Source of the DNA: Himantopus leucocephalus | Taxonomy: Eukaryota; Chordata; Aves; Charadriiformes; Recurvirostridae | Direction of reading: 5' to 3' | Assembly (NCBI GenBank): GCA_003993805.1 | Contig: RSEF01000019.1 | Span: forward strand, 6,508,998 to 6,572,997 | Length of the DNA stretch: 64,000 nt | Part shown: piece by piece, positions 36,397 through 49,900 of the stretch | Layout: every line of letters begins with the position of its first letter | Position numbering within the stretch: position 1 is the stretch's first letter | Notes under the pieces: model-generated | The model's database searches: none | Told to the model about the DNA's origin: nothing | The model's input: the letters and a program-made list of their open reading frames with translations, nothing else | Translations under genes and position numbers: made by a program

Positions 36397-36486
36397 AATG
36401 CTGTATACACTGTAGTACATATACACCGTACCACCGTATATGCTAGAGTGTATATACTATACAATGCTGTATACGCTATTATATAA
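36397..36486. repeat. TATAC-rich imperfect repeat in the MYO1C 3'UTR
   Basis: A 90-bp patch built of variants of GTATAC/TATATAC. It includes a perfect 12-base direct repeat (AATGCTGTATAC at 36397 and 36463, 66 bp apart) and many small self-complementary segments. Probably a decayed simple repeat. Confidence 0.6.
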
Positions 36487-36507
36487 CCTCTTCAAAAGAC
36501 TACGCTA

Positions 36508-36513
36508 AATAAA
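36508..36513 (+). terminator. MYO1C: MYO1C poly(A) signal candidate, distal
   Basis: Canonical AATAAA followed by GTCTTTGTTGTAG, a good GT-rich downstream element. The last + strand AATAAA before the YWHAE 3' end and the best candidate for the long form. Confidence 0.5.
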
Positions 36514-36535
36514 TTTTTACAAAAAAACCCACTCT

Positions 36536-37049
36536 TTGTCTTTGTTGTAGAAACTGTTTTATCACATTTCTTAATTTTTTGAGAGGGAGGGTCCACTTCC
36601 TTTTTCCCCCTCATCCATCATCACACAGCCCCCCTGAACCTCTGGTTCTTGCACCCATCTATCATGACGGGCAGATTATTCCTAGAGATTTCTGGGACAT
36701 CAGCCAAGCAGGGCAGGCATTAAGATGACACGGTTCCCTTCTCTCCATCCACGTAACTGGGAGGAACGCACCAACCAGATCACAGCTTTTTGTGCATTCC
36801 GGTAGGGAAAGAGTGAATTAAATGGTATGGAAGAGCTTCCGACTCCTCCTGATGCAAAGCAGGCTGTCTCTAGGAGGCTGGCCTCACCGCTCTACTAGTT
36901 ACGGCTAAGACTGGGGTCTGTCTTTATCTCATGGCTGAAGAACAATGCTCTTACTTCTCTTTTTCTCTCTCCCCCTCCAAATGTTCCTATTACAAGCGAC
37001 AAACGAAAGTTATTCTGGCTGAAATAACTAAAATAGAAAAGAAAGTCAT
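36536..37049. other. Intergenic gap between convergent gene ends
   Basis: About 500 bp of mixed sequence between the probable cleavage sites of the two genes. No reading frame, repeat or RNA gene is recognised. If either gene uses a more distal site, the transcripts would overlap here. Confidence 0.5.
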
Positions 37050-37928
37050 AGTAATATTTGGCATTTTTAATTTAGGTTTGTTTTATTTAAGTTTAATGTT
37101 AATTCCATGCTGTGTTTCAGTAAGAACAATACAGATTCTGTATCTGTGGCTCCAGTCAGATATCCAGTAGTACAAATTAGCTTCAAGTTACACATACTGA
37201 ACAAAAGAGGTTGAGCGAGCGAAGGGAGATGGGGAAAGGGGAGGGAGAAAGAAAAAATATTGAACACGCATGCAGGCTTATCAATGCCACCTTCAATGCT
37301 AACCTGCTTTGAGGAAAAGTAAAGAATAGGCAAGAATGAGCAGCCACGGATTGTTGAACTGTTACCAGCACCATGATTTTCAGCAACATTTCAGCAGTTT
37401 GGAAACTTTTTGTTTTTATACAGTAAAACCACTACAATATATGTCCCAATGCAACCTGTAACTTCAAGCTAAACACCCAATTAAGTTTAAACATTGGTAT
37501 AAAATTCAGTTTAAACAGTTATAAAAAAAGAAAAATGCCACCACATGCGCACTACCTTGCCATAGCAAATCTCTCCCCTACAAGTCTAACGGCCGTCAGG
37601 TTTAACATCCACGTCTGATGGCAATCTCGCCACATCTGGCAGGAGACAATACAGTAATGCTGAAAGAGCCTTTACGCAGTCCTGTTAGTGTCTTAAAGAA
37701 CCTAAAAGCTGGCACCAGTAAAATCCACAGAAATTCACTCTTGCCTTTAAGAACTTTTAAACTGTGTAAAAAAAAAAAATAAAAATAAAGAAACCCAACA
37801 GGGCAGGAACCTAAATTCTGAGACCCAATGTAAAAGTCAGATTTGGTGGTTCTCAGAGTGACACTGAGGGTTTTTGTGGGGAAGGGGAAGGGTGGTCAGA
37901 GATGGGTTCTCTTGTTGGCCTTTGTGTC
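37050..37928 (-). other. YWHAE: YWHAE 3'UTR (probable extent)
   Basis: About 880 nt of - strand sequence from the stop codon to the first good poly(A) signal cluster, close to the length I recall for mammalian YWHAE. It includes an A/T homopolymer patch around 37768-37790. Confidence 0.6.
37066..37087 (-). terminator. YWHAE: YWHAE poly(A) signal cluster
   Basis: On the - strand AATAAA (37087-37082) is followed by ATTAAA (37071-37066) and then a T-rich stretch containing TTTCTTTTCTATTTT, as expected around a cleavage site near 37050. Confidence 0.6.
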
Positions 37929-37981
37929 TCACTGGTTTTCATCTTCCACATCCTGCAGCGCTTCTTTATTCTGTTCTTCAC
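37929..37981 (-). CDS. YWHAE: YWHAE exon 6 (residues 239-255 and stop)
   Basis: Encodes [16 protein letters not shown] and TGA, the flexible acidic C-terminal tail. Acceptor TCATAG; completes Gly239 (G|GT). Confidence 0.98.
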
Positions 37982-40900
37982 CTATGAAAGTGTTTAAAAA
38001 TAAAGGAAGATGTTAACTTTTAGAAGCGAGACCTGCAGAATGGTTTAACAAGCATCTAGAGATTAATAGTTTCATGCAAGTACACGCGCTCACTCACACG
38101 CTTGCAGAAATGACACACACACACTTGTAACATAGCCAGTTCTGGAGTGAAGCGTTTCCATGGAAATTCAGCCTTATAATCACCTCATCACATTCCATAC
38201 AGAACTGTAACACGGGCTATTAGAAGACATACTCTGTCATAAGGACAAACCATAAACCACCATTTCTGAAAACTGAGACTGCGCATGTGATCAGTCCTGT
38301 TGATCAAGGGATGAACAGCCAAGACAAAAGTCATCAGAACGGCTGTACATCAACATCCTTAAATCAGAAAATACCTTCCCAAGAACCTCATCTCTACTCC
38401 AGAGCGCGCTAAGCACAGCTATTCACTAGCTACAGAAATGAGACCAAAACGGTTTTTAGAAATTAAAATTTTTCTGCCCAAGTCCACTCAAGTCTCAACA
38501 ACAGCAAAGTACTGCAGTCAATTTTATAAAACACCACTGATGTAATGTATTATTAAAGGTACCAAAAGAAGTGTGAAAAAAAACCCAAACATCCCTGCTT
38601 CGAGTCCAACATGACAGGAAACCCTAGGCTTGACGTGATTATTTTCTCTTGAAAAATGGCCAGTTTGGACCTATGCAACCAGGCTGCAACATGCAGTAAA
38701 ATGGAAGTCTTGCTATCAAGACTCTTGTAGTCTTTGATTATACTTTAGTTGCCCCTGGGTGAGATGCATGCAACGCCTTCTGCATGTCTTTGCCCGATTT
38801 CTACTGCAACAGGAAAAAAGTTTAATGTACTTCAGCTAGTGCCATAACACATGCACGATTAAGTTAATTGGTAAGAGAAAACGTTTTCTTTACAATTATC
38901 CTTAACCATGTGAGATGGTACTCTCTTAAGGGCAATAAACAAAAACTACCCAATCAAAAAAATTAATTTGCAATAAAATCCAATCAGATGAGACTAATGA
39001 CTTTCAGCATCTAATCAGAATGCCTGCTCAGAGCATGTCCAGATTCAGAATTATCACCAGGTACCATAGAAGGTAGATTTTGGAAGGAATTTTGGCCTTG
39101 GAAGGAATTTTGGCCTAGGAACAAGACATGTGACACTCCACAACAATAAAATTTACAATTAAAATTACATAACAGATCATTGAAGAGAGGAAAGCAGAGC
39201 CCCTAACCCAGGAAGGTAATTAGAAGAAGATCTGAGCATGCTCTAGCCAACACACTTAAGCAAATACTCCTGTAACAGGCGATTGTGAAAGTACTTTTCA
39301 TGCCCAAATATTCTTAATATCCATCCAGGTATGCAGCTCAATTCCCAAACATGTCAGTTACTTTGGATCTTAGTCAAGCAGATTGGACCTGGGTAGGGGA
39401 ACAGGTCACAAACTGGTAGAACATTGCTTAGGCCTGAAATGGAGTCAAAGACACAAGCAATTTATCAGCAGCAAGAGAGTGACAGAGGCAAGCACGATTA
39501 GTGATCGGAAGAAAATTGACGCTGAAAAGTTCATTAAGCCATGACGAAGACTTACAAAGTAGAGATTTTAGGAAATGAACAGTTGGATTTTCCTTTAGGA
39601 ATCTATACAGCAGGAAAGAAGGGGAAAACAGGAATCATATGAAGACGACGTTACAAGCGTGAGAATAAACTAAACAGCTCGTCTATGACATGGTTAAAAG
39701 ATACAGTAAATGAGATGGAAGACTGTAGCAGCTGAGTAACGCCTGATTGTAGAAAGTCATTCCCTACAACCTACGCAACTGAAATCAAAACAGGCAAAAG
39801 CTTAATGCAAAAGAACAAGCCTTTTTCAAGCCTCCCCCACCCCTGCGGAAACTGGTAATTGTGATGATCTTTCTCAGTGCCGCTATTAACTTTTACCAAT
39901 CTTCAAAGGCTCAAATCCAGTTCAGAAACACAGTTTTAAATGCATTCAGCCAGCACAGGAGCATGGTATGAAGAAATGAGAAAACTTAACTTTGCACCTA
40001 TGTCTAAACATTATGCATAAACACTGTATTTTTTCCTGGACCTGAAGAACTGCACCACAATTTTAAGTGGTTCAGCAGTATTTTAAATTTTGTAATCATT
40101 ATCTTTCTGGCACGCATCATAAACAGTAAATAGGATGATCTGAAATACTTCAGGAAACACAAAAATATCTACTTTCTATACTATGGAACTAATTAGGAAA
40201 CAAGAAATTTGAATCTAGATTATGCAAAAGAATATAAAGAACCTCTGTAAATCATCTGGTTGAACTTCTGTGATATATGAGAAACGAGGTACACGTTAGT
40301 CAGCTCACATGCAAATATAGATAGCTTTAGGAAGATGTTCTAATGCTACTATCTCACAAGAGCACTCCAGCCTTGTTACGTCACCGAAATGGTTTCCTCA
40401 GTGTTCCCACAGAACATCAGGATATTTGTCTCCATTTTAAAAAAAAGCATAAAATAAAAGCTCGTATCTTAATTGTGGGAATTGGAAACAGATTTCTTTT
40501 TCCAATGCCTAACTATGGCAAGGAAGGCATCTAATAATACCTGCAGTACTTAGAGCAGAGTCTGTACAGATCCACCCAGGATACACACATACGCTCCTGC
40601 ACCATTAGATATTCTTACATCTTTGAAAGCAAGGTGTGATCTCTTGCAAGAGACTTAGTATGCAGGGTAACAGAGGAGCCAAGACCCTGCAACACTGACA
40701 GTTTTCCCAGTTCTGTCAAAAGTCCAAAGTAATAGCGGCAAAATGTGATCTGCAACATTCACTACTCACGATCTATGCAAAGAGCCAGAAGCTATCAGGT
40801 AACAATACTTCTTTAAAACAAACCCATCAATCCTATGCAAACACAGGTAGTCAATAAAAAGTTATGAGATTCTACAATTGTTTCAAATGGACACTACACC

Positions 40901-43900
40901 AATAAAGTACTCCAAAGTAAACCCTATACGGCTATCACAGTGCTTCAAGTAATATCTTACATTTATTCATCTGAAGTTAAACAGCAATACTGTTTCAGAC
41001 CTCTGCATTTCTAAGTACCTAACATACTGTAAACAGGACTGACTTTTTTTTTTTCCTCCAAGTTAAAGGCAAAGAAAGCCAGCTCTCCACCTGTCTCTCC
41101 AGGACATAATTTTTGCAGAAGAAAATGTGAGTTTAATCTTTCTAGATAGAGACTACATTTAATTCACTACCAATAATTAGTGAAACAGAAGGTATAACTC
41201 AAAAAAAAACTAAGAGCAAATTTATACTTAGCATTGTATGCGAGAAAGTGTAAGAGGAAGAAGCCCATTCAGAATGCAGAAAACCCCACTTTAAAAAAAT
41301 TAAATAAATATCAGATGGTAGTAAACAGAAAACGTCCTCAAACCAGGACACAAAAGCAGTCAATGTCCACCCCTCTGGTACTGCCAGGGGACATATTTGG
41401 TATTTTCTCTGGCAATAGCCAACTTCAGAAGTCGCAGCCTAGCATTTTGGGGAGATTAAAGTACTTCAAACACCTCAAGTAGCAAATTACACTTCCCCAA
41501 GCTCCCCCCACCCCAGTAACAAAGGATTTTACAAAATCCCTTTTCCTTTTTCCTCTTCTCTTCATACGAAAAGGAAAAGAGATGGAAAGCGCTGTAAGGT
41601 GAAGTGACTAGTGGGATGGCAGTAAGTCTTCCACTAAAACGCAAACAGAAATATTGAGTGACCTGAAAAAAATGGAGGAACTAGGTAATTTGCAGTACTT
41701 CCTTCTGCACTGGAAATTTACATCTGTTTGGAATGACAACCATAGATGAACATGGCAAGCAGTAAGAAAGAAAAGCTGAATTACATGAAGTCACTGCTTT
41801 TAAAACAATCACAGATGACTAAACAGCCAAGGGGGGAGGAAAAAACCCAAATGAATGTTACTAATTCCACACCACCTTCCTTCAAGTGAGAGCTGAAAAG
41901 CTTCTCAAAAGAAGCTAGTGTCACCCCATCAACTTACACAGCATTAAGAAAAAGACACAAGTTCAGGAAGGTCAATTATTATCAAAGACAGAAGTAAAAC
42001 ACCACATCAATCTACATTTCCATGCTGTTTTCTGGGCAGAGATCGGGGACAGCAGCATTTTAGAGCAGTTTACTTACCATCACCCTGCATGTCTGAAGTC
42101 CATAGTGTCAGATTATCACGTAACAACTGCATGATAAGTGTAGAGTCCTTATAGCTTTCTTCACTCAGTGTATCCAGTTCTGCAATAGCATCATCGAAAG
42201 CTGCTTTTGCCAACCTATAAGCACAGAATAAAATCAGATTTAACATACGTTGCTAAACAGAATCCAAAAGCATGCAAGTTAAACCTGTGCCTCTGAACAC
42301 CTATCTTCTAGTTTGGCTACATGCTATCCTTCTGCAAATTTTTATATTATTTAACAGTGTTTAGATGTCCAACCAAGTATCTCCCATCTTCAGAACCAGT
42401 CACTTTGTGTGCTTAAGAACAGTATCTTTTTACTCAAGAATATTGGTTTTATTAAATATTTCTACATCTTGCAGTACAACTGATCCAGGTCTGCTAAAAG
42501 CTTAAAAGAAAGTGTATTACAAAGCCTGCAATGACAGAAATACAAGACAAATGATATTTGCTTTGATCCTCACTTTTATGCTCCTATGAGCTGAACCCCT
42601 ACAGATAGATGAGCTATTGTCATTCTATACATGCTCAGAGTTCACAGAAATTAGTAATATGACCCCTTGTACAATAGCCAACAGCAACAGGCAAGTTAAA
42701 TCACCTCACATTTTTTGCAGGGTAAGGGCATGCCCAGAGTTAACATGGCAAGCTGTTAAATTGCCATTAGTTGACCAATCCAAGGTTATCACTATTCTGC
42801 TTCTCATACATCATCTACTCCCAGATAAACAAATGGGTCTGGACTCAAAAGAAAATGGCCAAGTTGAAAACATTTCCAATGAATTGACCTCAAACAGAGC
42901 AAGTCATCAACAACAAGCAGAAGAAAGCCAGTCCAGTGTTCCCATGGAAGAAAAGCAGATACCCAAGTAGCAAACACTTCTGGCTTGTTTGGTATTCACA
43001 TAAAAATCTCCCATCTTCCCAGTCATTACCTACCTGCAGGCACGATCAGGAGAATTAAGAATTTCATAGTAGAATACAGAGAAGTTGAGCGCAAGTCCTA
43101 AGCGGATAGGATGTGTTGGCGGGAGTTCTGTCATTGCAATATCACTAGCAGCTTTGTAAGCCACCAAGCTATTCTCTGCAGCCTCCTTCCTGTCATTTCC
43201 TGTGGCAAACTCAGCCAGATACCTATGGTAGTCCCCCTTCCTGAAAACAGAAAGAGTAAGTCAGTAGTCCTTATTGCCCCAACAGCCACTGAATTAACAG
43301 CTTAGTTCTGAAACTGATGTTTATATATTCACACACAAAGAATGCTGCTGCTAAATTATTGTCTAGACAACAGTGCATTAGTACTTGAGTGAATTTTAAA
43401 CCAAACAGGCAGGAAGAAGCAGTTTGGGTTCACTTGTTTTCTTGCATTAGTACACCCAATTATAGTATTACCTTCTACATTACCCAACTGTGTCACTGTA
43501 CAACTGCTTCTCATCTAAACCAGACCAGTTTTTGATGTGAAGGACAGAGATAATCAACTAGAGGGGAAATCACTCCCGATCACTTCAAGATTTAAACTAT
43601 GCTCCAGGAAGTACAAAACATGCAAACTAGCAATACAACAACATACTTCGAGGCCAGGTTTCATTTGGTAATGCAATTTTTAAGTTGACACTACGTGACA
43701 GTTATCCATCTACCTCATACTCTTCTCTTTATGAAGAGCGTACAGCTCATGCAAGAAAACACCAGAACAGGGATGTGATCTCTACATTATTAGCTCAATT
43801 AAACAAAACAGTTGTTTCTTACATCTAAGAGCTGCACAACAGCTTATGTTAAGTTCTCATGACCTTATTCCAAACAACACCTATCCAAAATCAGGATATG

Positions 43901-46900
43901 ATCAGGACACTAACGCCTCAAAGGTAGCCAAAAAGGGGTACTGGTTAGGCATGACTAAACTGCCCTCTTCTTACAAGAGGTTACCATGGTTGAGTGGGCA
44001 GAAAACACATGTATAGCTACTTTATTTCTGTATCTAGTTCAGATACAGTAAGAAGTCCTTGCCTCACAAGAAGATACTTACATTTTGTAATAGAAAACCT
44101 TGGACTCGCCAGTGTTAGCTGCTGGAATGAGGTGTTTGTCCAGTACATCCAGAATGTCACAACAGATTAACTTCAGTTCAGTCTCAACCTGTAAAAAAAA
44201 AAAAGAACAAAAAGGAGGCGAGGTTAGCACATCAGACAGAGCAATTTCAAAAATACCCAAATATCAAACGGGCAACATCACAAAAATCCAAAGAGGGGGA
44301 GGACAGAAGAAAACAAAAACAAATTCAGCTGCTCCACAGGTGCATTAAGCAAAACAGTTCTGCATAATTAGCTGGCACACAAGAAAGGCAAAGACTGATG
44401 TATGATGAAATGCATAACTGAATAATGGAATTATGAATTCCCTAGAAGACATCTTACTAGACAGCTGCATGAAGTCTGTCTCAGGATATAATTCCTTACT
44501 GCAAGGCTTGCACAACCCCTAATTCCGTAAGTTTTTGATCCTGGAGGGCTACCCTAAAAGTGGCAATGGTAAAGGGGCCAATTTGAAGGTAATTAACACA
44601 AATCAGCTGAACTCCATTCCACCCCAGAGTTAAATGGCACCTTCAGAACTAGTTTCTAGTGACTACTCGGGGGGCAAAGCTCTAACAGAAGAGCCTTAAG
44701 ATAAAAATCATGGGGTATCAGAACAGAATAAAGGTGTGCCACACAAACAGAAAGGTCAGGTACAAGAGGAAAACAAACTTAGAGGATACAGACTTCAGAA
44801 GCAGGCAAAAAAAGCAAAGCACAACAACTCGGAGAAAAAGCAGAAATTATCAACACTAACAGTGAGATCTGTGGCCAAAGAAAACCAATATATAAAGCCT
44901 TATTTAAAAACAGATATTGGATTTTAATAGCCAAAGTTGAAAGCATGGTCACATCACCTTCATTTTTTCTAATTTAGAATATAAAACAAAGTCTGTGAGG
45001 TTAGGTTTTACCACAGAAAGTTTCACACCTGGAACTAACCATACCCAAAATAGCTAAAAGCTGTCTTTGGATATCAACACTGCCAAAACCAGTCTTGCAC
45101 TCAGCATCCAATGTCATTCACAGTACAAGGGGTTGGTTAAGTGCAGATAGTAACCTATTGCTGCTCTTTCATGATTTCACAGTAACTTTCATAGCTACAG
45201 TTGAAGACAACTCTGGCTCAAGCTACTTTTATAACTATAAAGTAGATGTTTTCAAGCAAAGGCATCAACATTAGTTACAAGAAACTACCAGTAACTGCAT
45301 GCTCTTGGATCACAAGAGCAGCCCCACTCAGTCCACTAATCCTTTCCTATCCTCCCACCCGTGCAGTTTTATTTCCTTCTTTTTCTTGCCATGTAGTATT
45401 TTTATTACCAGATAGCTCCCGAACTATTAGGGTCTGTAACCACAGCATCTATCCTCAAGAGCTGGTAAAGTTATAGATCCAAAATAAATGTTAAACTGGC
45501 ACATACATACACATACCGATTTGCATAAAATGACTTAACAGATTTGCAGAAGTTCCTTCAGAGAATTAATCTACAGCAAATTTCATATACAAATAGTGTC
45601 AGAATGCCCTAACATTCAGAGGAAGGGTTAGATGCTATAAAGTTACATGACAAATGCTTAAGGAAGTTGCTGAAATGGTCACTTGAGAAGAATCTACTTC
45701 ATATATTCTTGGGCTACAAAAGCTATAAAACCTTTGGCCAGCAGTCAGTTCCTGCAAACTTCTTTCCTCTTGATCCTCTTTTTCAATGACTTCTTTTGCA
45801 GAGAGATCTTCAGCAAAACTGCAAAGAATTAAATCAGTTTCTAATCCTCTTTTGTTAAATAACCATACATGTACAAACTTCTATTTCATCTCAACAGACC
45901 TTTTTCAGCTTTGCTTAAAGGTTCAGTGACACAAGTTATCAGAGATCAGCTGCTGTCCAGGGCAATGTAAATGTCCTGACTAAGCTTAGTTTAAAAAGAT
46001 TTAATACAAATTGAGTTGATTAGATTAAGAACAATACAAAAAACCCACAACAAAGACCTAAAAGCTCTTTTACCAAAAGGATCTGTTCTAGACAGAGTGG
46101 CTCAATGAGCTCTGCAAAGCAGCAAACCAGCACAAGAGCCCACACTAAGCCTTTTCAGAGCATTCAGAAAAAGCAGGTTTAGGGCCTATCACCATGCCAG
46201 CTCCAAATATGACATATGGTACTACAGGCTCTGACCAGCGGGGAAAGACCGCTCACCCCGATGGGTGCATAGAAGCCTCCACAACCCACCCTGCCTCTCT
46301 TTATTTTAGTGGTAGTGCTGGCTTAATCAGATTCCAGGCTGTGTTCTTAGCTCTGCAGATATAAAAGCCTGTAAACCACCTGGTGATCTAAATAAGGAAA
46401 CTTATTAGAAGCAACCAGGGGCAGGGTAGCCTGTACTAGTTCTTTGACCTGTTTTAATATGTAGCCCCTAAAATAGCTGCACCTCACAACTGATGCAACA
46501 TGAAACTAGAACGGTAGGAAACGGTTGCTGAAGCCTGTAACTTCCCTCCCTCCCACCCCTGCCAAAACAAACTGACAGACCAACCACCCACATTTACGCC
46601 AATTCAGAGCCTAAGCTTTCTAAGAGGGGAAGTAGAAGAGAGCCCTGCAGCTGCCCCAAAACAACACCCAGGTTCTAAGTCAGAGCACTAGAAACACATA
46701 TTCCCATATGCCACAAACACAGACCAGTAAGAGAAGGTGAATACTTGTCCTATGCTATTAGGGAAGGGATTTGGTTTTACCGCAAGGAAGTGAACTGCAT
46801 TATGTGCAGACATACACCACTTCATCCTCTCAAGGTCAAAGAACGCAAGCTTCAGTGTGTCTTCATCTACAGAGATGCAGTCAGATGACAAAGCCAGGGG

Positions 46901-49900
46901 CTCTACTTTTGTGTATCCAAATGGCCACAGGACCCAGAAAGGCAGCCTGTCTACAAAGGAGGGAAGTAAGTGGCATTTTCCCCCATGGCTACATATGTGT
47001 TTTGCTACATTTATCTTAAGTGGCTTGGGTAAAGGCACAGCCTGGTGTCTTCCATCATCTCTCAGTATTGCCTAGTGTACGCCTCAGACAAAACCAGCCT
47101 GGCCCTACTCTGACAACACGATCATCCCTTGAGTTCTGCCCCAAATCACACCGGCTAGTAGCTCAAACTCCAAACATTTAAGAGCCATGTGCTCAATTAT
47201 AATAAATACTGATGTAGACCAAAACCATCAAACAATTATTTTCACATAAAATACACCTTCCATTTCAACTCTGGCAGCTGAGCAAGGTCACACCTGGTTC
47301 TGGTGGCAGGTGACAAAGGTGTGTTTTTCTGGAGATGCTGGTTCTCTCCAACTCCCTAGCGCTTTAAACTTGGCCTATCAGCCCCCCAGACAAGTGTTCT
47401 GTTGGGGTTTTTTCTTCTTCACAGCCTTTTAAGGCTGGGAAGGGTCTCCCAACAACACTGAACTTACTCGGAAAAATACAATACCAGGTATTTGTTGACA
47501 AGGTAGCGTAGCCAGAACTCTGCTGAGCCTGCAATGGATGTTATCTCTTCAGAGAAGCACCGAGCATGTCAACAGGGCAGCTGTGCTACTGTCCCAGCAG
47601 CAGTGAGAAACATCATCCAAACCTCTGCAATATGTTCTTCAGGCCCTTCCTGCTCCTGTGTCACCATGCCAAACCCTTTAACATTCTCCTTACAGTAGAT
47701 GCTAACTCACAGTAAGTCTCCCAGCAGCTACGAACAGGATCTGGTCTTCAACTACAGATAATACATAGAAGCCTCTTGGAAAACATAGGCTAGAGCTGAG
47801 TAGATACAACTAGTCTTTCTCCAGTACGGAACTACATTACAGTTCTCCACAGCCCTCTTCCACATAAAGCAACTATAATAACTATTCCCTTTAAGGATTT
47901 AACAGCTGAAGATACTGTTGGCATGGCACTGCACTTCATGTGGCCTCTCTCTAGGTACTTCAAGGACTACATATATGTATTTATTGCACACCAGCCTGTT
48001 CTACATGGTACTTGCTCTCTTTACAAAGAGAGATGCAGAACAACGCTTTTACGGTCCTTTCAAAAAAAAAAAAGAAAGAAAAACGTCTTTTCACTATTAA
48101 AGGATCTTTGGCAAAGATAGTAACCGCCCACAAAACATCATGCCAAAAAAAAAACCCGGGAAGCACACAGTGTAAGACAAATTTAAACAATCATCGGATA
48201 GCAATTGTCTTATTTTATACGTTCTCTTAGAAAGATTTTAGACACCCATCAGGAAACGGTATTTGGGACTGTATGTAACTGGCAGAGCCTCATCCCATCA
48301 GCATGCCAACATAAAATTAGAAACTCACAACTTTAACAATTCCATGGAGCTACAGAAACCATGTGAGTCAACAGAAAGTAGTCCAGAGCCATTCCTGAGA
48401 AAAGATTTCCAAGCCAACATCATTTCCATTGGTGGTATATGAATCAGTGCCAGGTGATATAATAGACTTCAGTGTTTCTCTGGAAGTGAAGATCTGAACC
48501 ATGTGGAGGCACTTGTCCTCAAATAACGGAGATTAAGTCTCTGCAGAAATGTGTGGGATTTAAATAGCATGGGAGCATGCCTGGTCCATGCTAAACCATC
48601 ATTTAAGGAAGGGGGGGAGGAAGGGAACAACAACTCACTGTTCTAATAGCTGAAGGTTTCATTAGCCCTTACCGATGAAAGTCAAAACTTGCTCCAAGTT
48701 CTCCATTTTAGGTAAAGTTGCACAGACTGACTAGACTCAGCATGAAGTTATGTGCATCAGTTTTTCCCCCTCTCAAGAGAGAGAAAATAGCAAAGCCCTA
48801 GAGGTTATTACACACGCAAGTTTCACAGTTGAGATGACCATGACATCTTAACATCCCCCATCCCCAGGAACACGCAGTGCTTTATCTCAAATTGATTGCT
48901 TCAACTGCTATCAGTATAACTGACCAGCTTAGGGACAAGAAAAAGAAAATTTGTATTTTAAGAACTAGACCCTGTCAGAGAAACCATACTATCTCAGCAC
49001 TCATTTCAACGCAGGCATAGCTGTCTGAGCTAATAATAGGTCTGCCAGTTCAATTGTACAAGCCTAGCTAGGCAACTGTTCTTCACTGTCACCCAACTGC
49101 TAAGCACTTAGTTTACAGCAACTCCTGCCAAGTTTTCATCTGGGGCAAAAACTAACAGAACAAGGCCAATGTACACGAAATGCAACTATCACAGTGATAG
49201 AAGACAAGGTAAAGGAGTCAAAGAAAGTGGCCATTTGGCTTACTCTTGCCTATGTGTATGCCAGGAACAACACCAAAGATCCCTCCCCAGTGTTGGCATT
49301 TCAACCAACAGTGTTAGTATTTTGAAATCTGGCAGACAGAGTACTGCAATAACACCAAGTGTCAAAGTCTGTATGAGCCAAAGCAGCTTATCAGAAGTAG
49401 AAGCTTAACAGCCAAACACCTCCTTTGACATGGTTAATTTTCAAAAAAAGTTGCTTGGGATAAGTCCGGTTGGAAGGTAAAGAATAAGGCGCCTTAGCAC
49501 ATGCAGCCTCACACTTGAGTAAGCGGGGAAGAAACAAAGTGCCAGTGCAGTTCAAATACTTAGCAGATACGTAAGATGCACTGAAGGAAAAGCCCTCCCT
49601 TTCTCCTTTGAGTCTACTGCCCTTTTGAGTGTTTACACAAGCACACCCAACCTCTCCCCTTCACCAAGTATATTTATTCTCCAGACAAGGAACAAACTTC
49701 ATCCTTTCAAGACTGTTACCTTATTATAGCTGACCACCCTGCAGGCAATCTAGAATACCACAGCAGCTTATAGCAAAGGTAACAAAACTGGACCTTAACT
49801 AAATGGCATTATGCTGCAACACCAACTACATCTTACCATTTGCCGATATTCCCGAATCATTTTTAATTTATCTTCTCCACCTTTGTTTTCTTCTTTCTGT

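Larger units (their letters stand above)
34824..36535 (+). other. MYO1C: MYO1C 3'UTR (probable extent)
   Basis: Follows the stop codon without a further coding frame. Candidate poly(A) signals are AATAAA at 35249, ATTAAA at 35332, AATAAA at 35864 and AATAAA at 36508. The last is followed by a GT-rich stretch and would give about 1.7 kb, similar to the human 3'UTR as I recall it. Which signals are used cannot be read from sequence. Confidence 0.55.

Noticed and set aside
34824..37928. Search for CRK coding sequence between the two genes
   Set aside because: No SH2 or SH3 signature on either strand, and the space is taken up by the two 3'UTRs.
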